36,517 nucleotides of DNA, taken from assembly GCA_002081555.1 (NCBI GenBank), contig KV920983.1, forward strand, positions 1 to 36,517, given 5' to 3'. This document shows positions 30,926-36,517 of this stretch, in pieces. This DNA comes from Protostelium mycophagum (Eukaryota > Evosea > Variosea > Protosteliida > Protosteliaceae). The position numbers were made by a program, and so were the translations under genes. The notes under the pieces were generated by a model. The model had not been told where the DNA came from. It made no database searches and saw nothing but the letters and a program-made list of their open reading frames with translations. How positions within the stretch are numbered: position 1 is the first letter of the stretch; each line of letters starts with the position of its first letter.

Positions 30926-33900
30926 CTACACAGCCATATTCAATAGAGGGGAGCCTTTTCTTGGTGGTGTACTCATGTCCAGCTCATGCTCGAACAAATC
31001 TTCCTCTTCACTGGAGGTAGCAAGACTTTCCACAGAACGGTTCTGAGATATGAGCTGATGCGATCAGACCATTGTGAACTTTTGTTCAAGAAGAAGTTCT
31101 ACCTTATTTGCCACAGCGTGAAGCAGTCCTTCCCTCACAAGGGGGGACCTCCGGCCGCTCTCTTGTCTTTGGGATAACACGGTGGGTGTGAGAGGCCTTT
31201 CTATTTTTGCCAGCTTCACTTCGGATAATGTTACATCGATCTGATCTATATTCTGTGGGCCTGCGGTGGTCATTTCCCGCCAATAAAGATGATTTGAATT
31301 TTAAACACCTTCGTAATGCAGTGCGTCGGATACGGACCTCCGCCTTCCATTTGGTTCTGTCAACTTTGGAGAACGTTTGATCTCCATTTCGAGAGTCTCC
31401 CTGAATTTGTTAATTACTTCCAACAGTCCTTGCGTTGCTGTGCCCACTTTTCGTCTCCATGGCTAATGCTCCTGCTCGGCCGTGTCCCAAGACGATGAAT
31501 AGACGGAGGTTTCTCCACTTGAGAGTGGCTGATGACTGGTGTGTCGATACGTTGAGAGTGTTCTCTTTGCGGTATTGTGGGAAAATATGATTGCTTTTTG
31601 CTGGCTAGAAAAGCCCCTCCAATGGTTGTGTTTCCAATTCTCGTGACCCTTTCTGCAGATGGGATAAAACCTGTGACATGTTGGTATGATATTTCTACAG
31701 ATGACAACAGGACCTGGCAGCTCGTCTCGGGGACCATATGACAGGCTGTTGATGGGAAGATGCATTCCTCCGACCCTACTTTTCACCCTGCGGACTGCAG
31801 TTGCAACCGCTCCAAGAGGTGCACTCAACACCTACTCGTGTCATCATCAGTTGTGACAACAAATGTACCTCTCCGCTGACTGCCTCCTTCACCAGAAAAG
31901 CAGTCTCCTCATCTCTTTCAGCCAGCCGGATCAAAACGCGTCTACAAGTGTCGCCGTCCAATTTGGAAAGATAATCGCCTGCCCATAATCAGGGTTATGA
32001 TGAGTTTTAAAATGTGTTCAACAGACAAGTGCCAAATTTTTATCTCACCTTCTAATTTGCCAAACATAGAGAATGGAGAAATCCGTGCAATTGTTGTGGT
32101 GGGAGATTGTGTTGGAGAACTCACTTCTGGGGGAGGTGATAGTGGCAGTTCGCCCATCACTCTCGCGATTAATGGAGAAATGGACCCAGCCCGAGATCGG
32201 CCTTCGTCAGAATCTGTACTATGCTCCATTTCCAAATGGTTTCTTTTCGATGACTCCACGAGAGCCCGATTTTGTTTCTCTAAACCTGCTGCGTTGGTAA
32301 AGGTGAACCTACAAAAATCAGCATACTAAACGTTCAAATTATTGAAAGAGGGAGATTCACCTTTCGCTCTTGAAATCTTCCTTCAGAACTGGGCTCTTTC
32401 TCTTTTCTTTATCAATGACGGTGAACGACATCTTATTCAAGGTATCTTTTGGATCTGTACTCTCTCAGCATTTTCATGATATCATATGTGCTCACCGAAA
32501 TAAAAGGTGTCGACAAGGCTTTCTGGCTGCGGTACAAAAATGTCGTCCATGGGCATGCTCAGAAGTGAGTCCCAATTGATTGTCCTGAAAAATTCGTGAC
32601 CTTTGAGTTCTGCCCAGCCGTGAAAACCCAGTCTTTTAGTGGGGTCAATGACAAGTAGTTTTCCGATCAAATCTGCAGCGTGAAGTGACATCTCGTCAGG
32701 GATGGAAGGCCAGTTTATATCTACATCGAGTCAAAACAAATACGGTTGTGAGACCAAACCTAAAACTAAAACTTTGGCAAAAATCTTCTTGACAGAGGAG
32801 TCAGTGAAAGGAGGCAGACCGGTCAGAAATTCGAACAAAACCGTTCCTGTAAAGATCAGCAAAATCACTATTATTTATTAGATAGCAAACCTAAAGACCA
32901 AAGGTCCACCGCCGTTCCTGAAATATTGTGAGCACGATTTTGTCATGAAAAATACCGACCGTGGTCTTTGTTTTGGAGGACTTCTGGTGCAAGATAATCA
33001 GGAGTCCCGTACAGACTCTTCTTCTCTGAAACACTGTTCTTTCGAGTTCTCGGATTGAGTAGTGCCGGTACGATCTCACCTTCTGTATAAATTCAGACAC
33101 GTGTACACGTCATTTTTGACACTCACTATTTGATTCTCCATGATCAAGCTCTGACAGACCGAAATCGGTTAGTTTGAGATGCCCCGCCCCGTTCACCAGG
33201 ATATTATCTATCACCATCGGTACATCGTTTCACACCAAATTATATCCCACCTGGCTTCAAGTCCCTGTGCACAATTCCAATGCGGTGAAGATATGTAAGA
33301 GCAAGAATGATTTCCGCGATGTACCGTCGCGCCATTTCTTCTGTGAAAGTTCCCAGAGATTTCAAGAGTGACCCCAAATCCCCTCCTATCATATATTCCA
33401 TCACTAAAAATAGATAGTCCTGGACGTGTGTCAGGTCAGCTCTTCGATGGCTGTGCTCACTTCTGAGTCAAAGGCGTAGTAGAGCTCTACAACGGAATGA
33501 TTTACAGTTGATGCCATGATGTCTCTCTCTAAAATAACCTGATTTACCATATTTTTGTGAATCTAACGGTGTCAGTGTACCTTGCTTGGTGTTTTACTGA
33601 CCATTTCACTCTTTTTTAGAACTTTAATGGCGTAGATGTCGCCTGTCCTTTTCTTTTTGGCGACATAAACTCGTCTACAATAGTTAAATAGATGTTTTGG
33701 GATTGGTGTTCTTCTTACCCAAAACCACCTTTTGAGATGGGTTTTAAAATTTCGAAATCTTGTATTGATAAAGTATCTTGTTTCTGAACACGTTAATCGC
33801 GAAGAGACTTGATTCCTTCCTATTGAGCAACATTTCGCACAGATAGGCCTACCTCTTCGACAGTCTTGCCTTTCAACCGCAACAGCCCGATAAAATCCCA

Positions 33901-34145
33901 TATGCCTGAAATCATCATCTTCGGAAAGACATGAAGAGCTTCAACTGTCTGATTTACCTTTTCGGCTCAAATCCGCTTGAACCTTCTCTTGATTCTACTC
34001 TGCTTTAGTTTTTTCGTTATTGTCCACTAACCTTCTTCAGCCTCTCCGCACAGCCCACAGAATGAGAGTCTAGCTGGTAGATGGAAACATCTCTCTCGCA
34101 TATGCGACAGATGATGTTTTGAGGTTGCCGCTGGCTGGTCGTCAT
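30926..34145 (-). CDS. AGC-family protein kinase, Rim15/IREH1 (MAST-like) type
   Basis: This is a Ser/Thr kinase of the group containing yeast Rim15, fission yeast Cek1 and plant IREH1. ATG 34145 opens an N-terminal Cys/His motif, [10 protein letters not shown]...HSVGC, the small zinc-binding-like element seen in this group. Kinase motifs are: [20 protein letters not shown] (Lys), [39 protein letters not shown] (DFGLS is characteristic of MAST/Rim15 kinases), [12 protein letters not shown] and [20 protein letters not shown]. The C-lobe ends [18 protein letters not shown] long Ser/Pro/Arg tail follows ([13 protein letters not shown]). If a 27-nt GT-AG segment (31069-31043 region) is spliced, the tail ends with [14 protein letters not shown] and TAG 30928-30926; otherwise it stops at 31064. 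All catalytic residues are present. Confidence 0.87.
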
Positions 34146-34599
34146 CTGAATAGCATGTGGTCAGCGATCCGCGGCCGGATGCTTGAAGATGAGGCGAGAG
34201 ACGGTTGATGGGCAGGCTTATTGTCAGGGGAAATTTTTGCTCCGAATTTAGACGGCTGGTGGAATTTCCACCTGAAGCTCCCTATTAAGATGTCAAGGCT
34301 CATTTACTAACAGCACGAGACGACGGACTTAAATGGCTCTTGACATCTCTATGATATTTGTTCACCCCAAGACTCCACATTTGTTTCTAAGCAAGTGAAC
34401 AATTGTAATTCTGGCAGATATATACCGGCCCTTCATTCGAATGCGCGTGCAACAGAGATTGAGGCAAAGCTGTGTTGCTTCTGTTGACAAAAATTTAATT
34501 TAAAAAACGGAAAATTGAACGATTCAGAATAAAAGATTCTGTCTTTATGATGGTGAGAATCTCATTTTTCAGTGACGTAGATCTTGAAACAACAACACA
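34146..34599. other. divergent intergenic region between AGC kinase and adenosine kinase
   Basis: This 454-bp spacer should hold both 5' flanks. I see no coding exon. The final 100 bp before the adenosine kinase ATG are A/T-rich with TTTAATTTAAAA near 34494. The stretch just upstream (TTTTTCAG near 34563) looks like a 3' splice site, so a 5' UTR intron is possible. No specific factor site is claimed. Confidence 0.45.
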
Positions 34600-36058
34600 A
34601 TGTCACACCCTGTCCTCGTTGGAATCTGTGAGTCTCTACCACTATTCTTCAATATCATTTGTATCTGATGATTGAAGGCAACCCTCTGCTTGACATCAGC
34701 GCTAACGTACCCGTTGAGCTCTTTGACAAGTGGGGTGTGAAGCCAGGAGATGCCATTCTCGCAGGAGAGCAGCATGCTGAGCTCTACCAGCAATTCCAAG
34801 ATGCCTTCAAGACCGATTACATCGCAGGAGGTGCTGGTCAGAACTCTGTTCGTGCATTCAGCTGGATGACTGGAAAGCCCAACTACGGTGCTTACATTGG
34901 AGCTGTTGGAGATGACGCCAACGGAAAGATCTTACGTGACGCTGCTGAGAAGGACGGTGTTGCTGTGAGTTCGGTCTCTGATGTTGATTCATTTAAATTG
35001 AAAGTGATCAGGTTCACTACCACGTCAACAAGTCTGGAGTCCCTACTGGAACATGCGCTGTTCTCATCCACGAGAGAGAGAGGTATCCATGTCTTTGGTC
35101 TTTATTTTTCTAACGTGCCAGATCTCTCATTGCCCGTTTGGGAGCTGCAGAGCACTATGATCCCGCACATTTTGAATCTGAGGAGACACAAAACCTCTTG
35201 AAGAACGCCACACACTTCTACGCCACAAGTTTCTTCTTGACTCACCACCCTGACGTCATCTTGAAGATGGGCCAGTTCGCCAAGGAGAACAACAAGGCAG
35301 GTGTCTTTGATTTTCTAAATTTTAATTTGGTTGTTGTCAGAGGGATGAACACATATCGTTTTCTGTGATTTTATCAAATCATGAAGGGTTATGTGAATGG
35401 TGTGATCACGTTTGTTTACTTCTTTATAGGTGATGACCATTAACATTTCTGCACCTTTCTTGGTTCAATTTTTCTGGGACAAGTTGGAGCCCGTCATCCG
35501 TCATGCTGACGTCATCTTCGCCAACGAAAACGAGGCTGCCGCTCTTGGCGAGAAGCTCGGCTTTGGAGTAAGTTTTTGTCATGTGATCATGAAGATATTG
35601 ACATGGACATAGACAGATTTGAAGGTCGTCGCACAGAAGGTCGGAGAGTACGCTAAGGAGTCCAGCAGACCACGCACTGTCGTTTTCACTCAAGGAGCTG
35701 ACCCCACCATCATCTACCACCAAGGTAAATTCTCTTTATCTTGAAAAAGTGCGGTATTCACTGCAAAGACTGCGGTACCAAACCGTGAAGGTCGTTTGTT
35801 TGAGATTTTTTAATTATAAAAATAGTAGATTTACACACGACAGGAACAGTAAGCACCTTCCAGCCCATCCTTATTGCCAAGGAGAAGATCGTCGACACAA
35901 ATGGAGCCGGAGACTCTTTTGTTGGTGGATTTTTGTCCAAGCTCGTCGAGAACAAGTCGATCGAGGAGTGTGCCGCAGCCGGCCACTACTGCGCATGCGA
36001 GTGCATCCAGTTGTCTGGAGCCACACTTCCCGCCACAAACAAGTTCTCTTTCCCATAA
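34600..36058 (+). CDS. ADK: adenosine kinase (PfkB/ribokinase family)
   Basis: The enzyme phosphorylates adenosine to AMP with ATP (purine salvage, cytosol). ATG 34600 gives MSHPVLVGI. After a short intron the N-terminal sugar-kinase strand NPLLDISANVP follows. Other family landmarks are FKTDYIAGGAGQNSVRAFSW, GAYIGAVGDDANG, YHVNKSGVPTGTCAVLI, INISAPFLVQFFWDKLEPV, DVIFANENEAAALGEKLG, TVVFTQGADPTII and VDTNGAGDSFVGGFLSKL. The last carries the anion hole and catalytic Asp. Six or seven introns are inferred. One contains GCGGTAT/ACCGTGAAG words (35736-35790). Codon choice is cleaner and more C-rich than in neighbouring genes, as expected for a highly expressed enzyme. The stop is TAA 36056-36058, with AATAAA at 36072-36077. 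No key residue is missing. Confidence 0.95.
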
Positions 36059-36071
36059 GTTCTCATGCAGA

Positions 36072-36077
36072 AATAAA
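36072..36077 (+). promoter_or_regulatory. AATAAA poly(A) signal of adenosine kinase
   Basis: AATAAA lies 14 nt after the TAA stop of the adenosine kinase gene, in the 128-bp gap before the convergent gene's stop at 36187. The function is inferred from position and consensus. Confidence 0.5.
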
Positions 36078-36186
36078 AGGTCGCGAAAAAAGGCTCGATT
36101 TATTGTGCCGGCACGATGTATCGTGCCGTTGTAGTGGAGCTCAAACTTTTGTGCCGGAGAGGTGAAATCCTGATTATTCAAAGAGA

Positions 36187-36517
36187 TTATTGTGTGCGGA
36201 GAGCGGCTTCAACCTTCTCAAACTTCGCGTCGAGGGCAAGGGAGAGGAACCGAAAAACCTGCAGAATCATCAATGAAAATGGATTTTACTTCTCCTACTT
36301 TGATGCCAACAAGGGGGTCCGCGGCTATTTTTGCATTCAGTTTCTCTCGGTCAATGAAAATCGCCTGTGAGGGTGAATCTCCAGCCGGAATATTCTGAGA
36401 AATATCACCTCTACGTTTCCCTCTACAACCAGACTTCCATAAACTGGCTGTATTCCGAGGAAACACACGTCACTATATGAATTATAAGCTCATCTACAAT
36501 CACGTCTACAATGCATC
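36187..36517 (-). CDS. 3' part of an unrecognised gene, cut by the window edge
   Basis: Three minus-strand exons can be joined. The first has VCFLGIQPVYGSLVVEGNVE (about 36470-36412). After a 44-nt intron comes AIFIDREKLNAKIAADPLVG with IKVGE. After an intron of about 31 nt comes VFRFLSLALDAKFEKVEAAL, ending RTQ and TAA 36189-36187. Upstream of the first exon is an intron ending CATATAG that holds two copies of the TTGTAGA word (36490-36512). The 5' part lies outside the window. I do not recognise the family. The gene converges on adenosine kinase. Confidence 0.5.

Noticed and set aside
34569-34799. Minus-strand frame opposite the adenosine kinase start
   Set aside because: It is the antisense shadow of a well-supported adenosine kinase exon.

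Overview
The window is nuclear DNA of a eukaryotic microbe. The coding regions are broken by many short GT-AG introns, most about 27-60 nt. TAA, TAG and TGA all act as stops, and intergenic gaps are only about 30-570 bp. The gene set fits an amoebozoan, possibly a variosean or protostelid-like amoeba: a coactosin-type ADF-H protein, a RasGEF, a hybrid histidine kinase with kinase/ATPase/GAF front end, a Rim15/IREH1-type kinase, and a secreted glycosidase with X8 modules. The taxonomic call is an inference. I see no bacterial operon, CRISPR array, tRNA or rRNA gene, or intact mobile element.

Layout: (1) 300-1773 minus, a protein with two ADF-H domains. (2) 2315-4822 minus, a DDX51/Dbp6-type DEAD-box helicase. 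(3) 5314-7801 plus, an ABHD1/3/EMB8-type alpha/beta hydrolase. (4) about 7833-8757 minus, an unrecognised multi-exon gene. (5) 8969-19148 plus, a very large hybrid histidine kinase: pseudokinase-like domain, AAA ATPase, helical region, GAF, HisKA, HATPase, receiver. (6) 19178-21806 minus, a RasGEF, perhaps with a spliced C-terminal extension. (7) 22156-24568 minus, an EF-hand protein with an unrecognised C-terminal region. (8) 24988-28460 minus, a secreted TIM-barrel glycosidase with three X8 modules and two Cys-rich segments. (9) 28971-30357 minus, an ankyrin-repeat protein. (10) 30926-34145 minus, a Rim15/IREH1-like AGC kinase. (11) 34600-36058 plus, adenosine kinase. (12) 36187-36517 minus, the 3' end of an unrecognised gene.

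These are independent neighbours rather than a pathway. Several encode signalling proteins: phosphorelay, Ras activation, Ca2+ binding and an AGC kinase. Convergent pairs are tightly packed (31 bp between stops at 7801/7833, 29 bp at 19148/19178).

The most unusual signal lies in the introns. They reuse a small set of short words, most of them palindromic or half-palindromic: CGTTGTAGAT, CTATTTTTAGA, TGATGACGTCATCA, GAAATTTC, GATATC, GTCGAC, AAATATTT, TGTCA/TGACA and CGGTAAT/ATTACCG. CGTTGTAGAT often sits just after a 5' splice site or forms the 3' splice site. TGATGACGTCATCA repeatedly ends at a 3' splice site. All exon joins, counts and lengths were worked out by eye from reading frame and family similarity, without RNA data.
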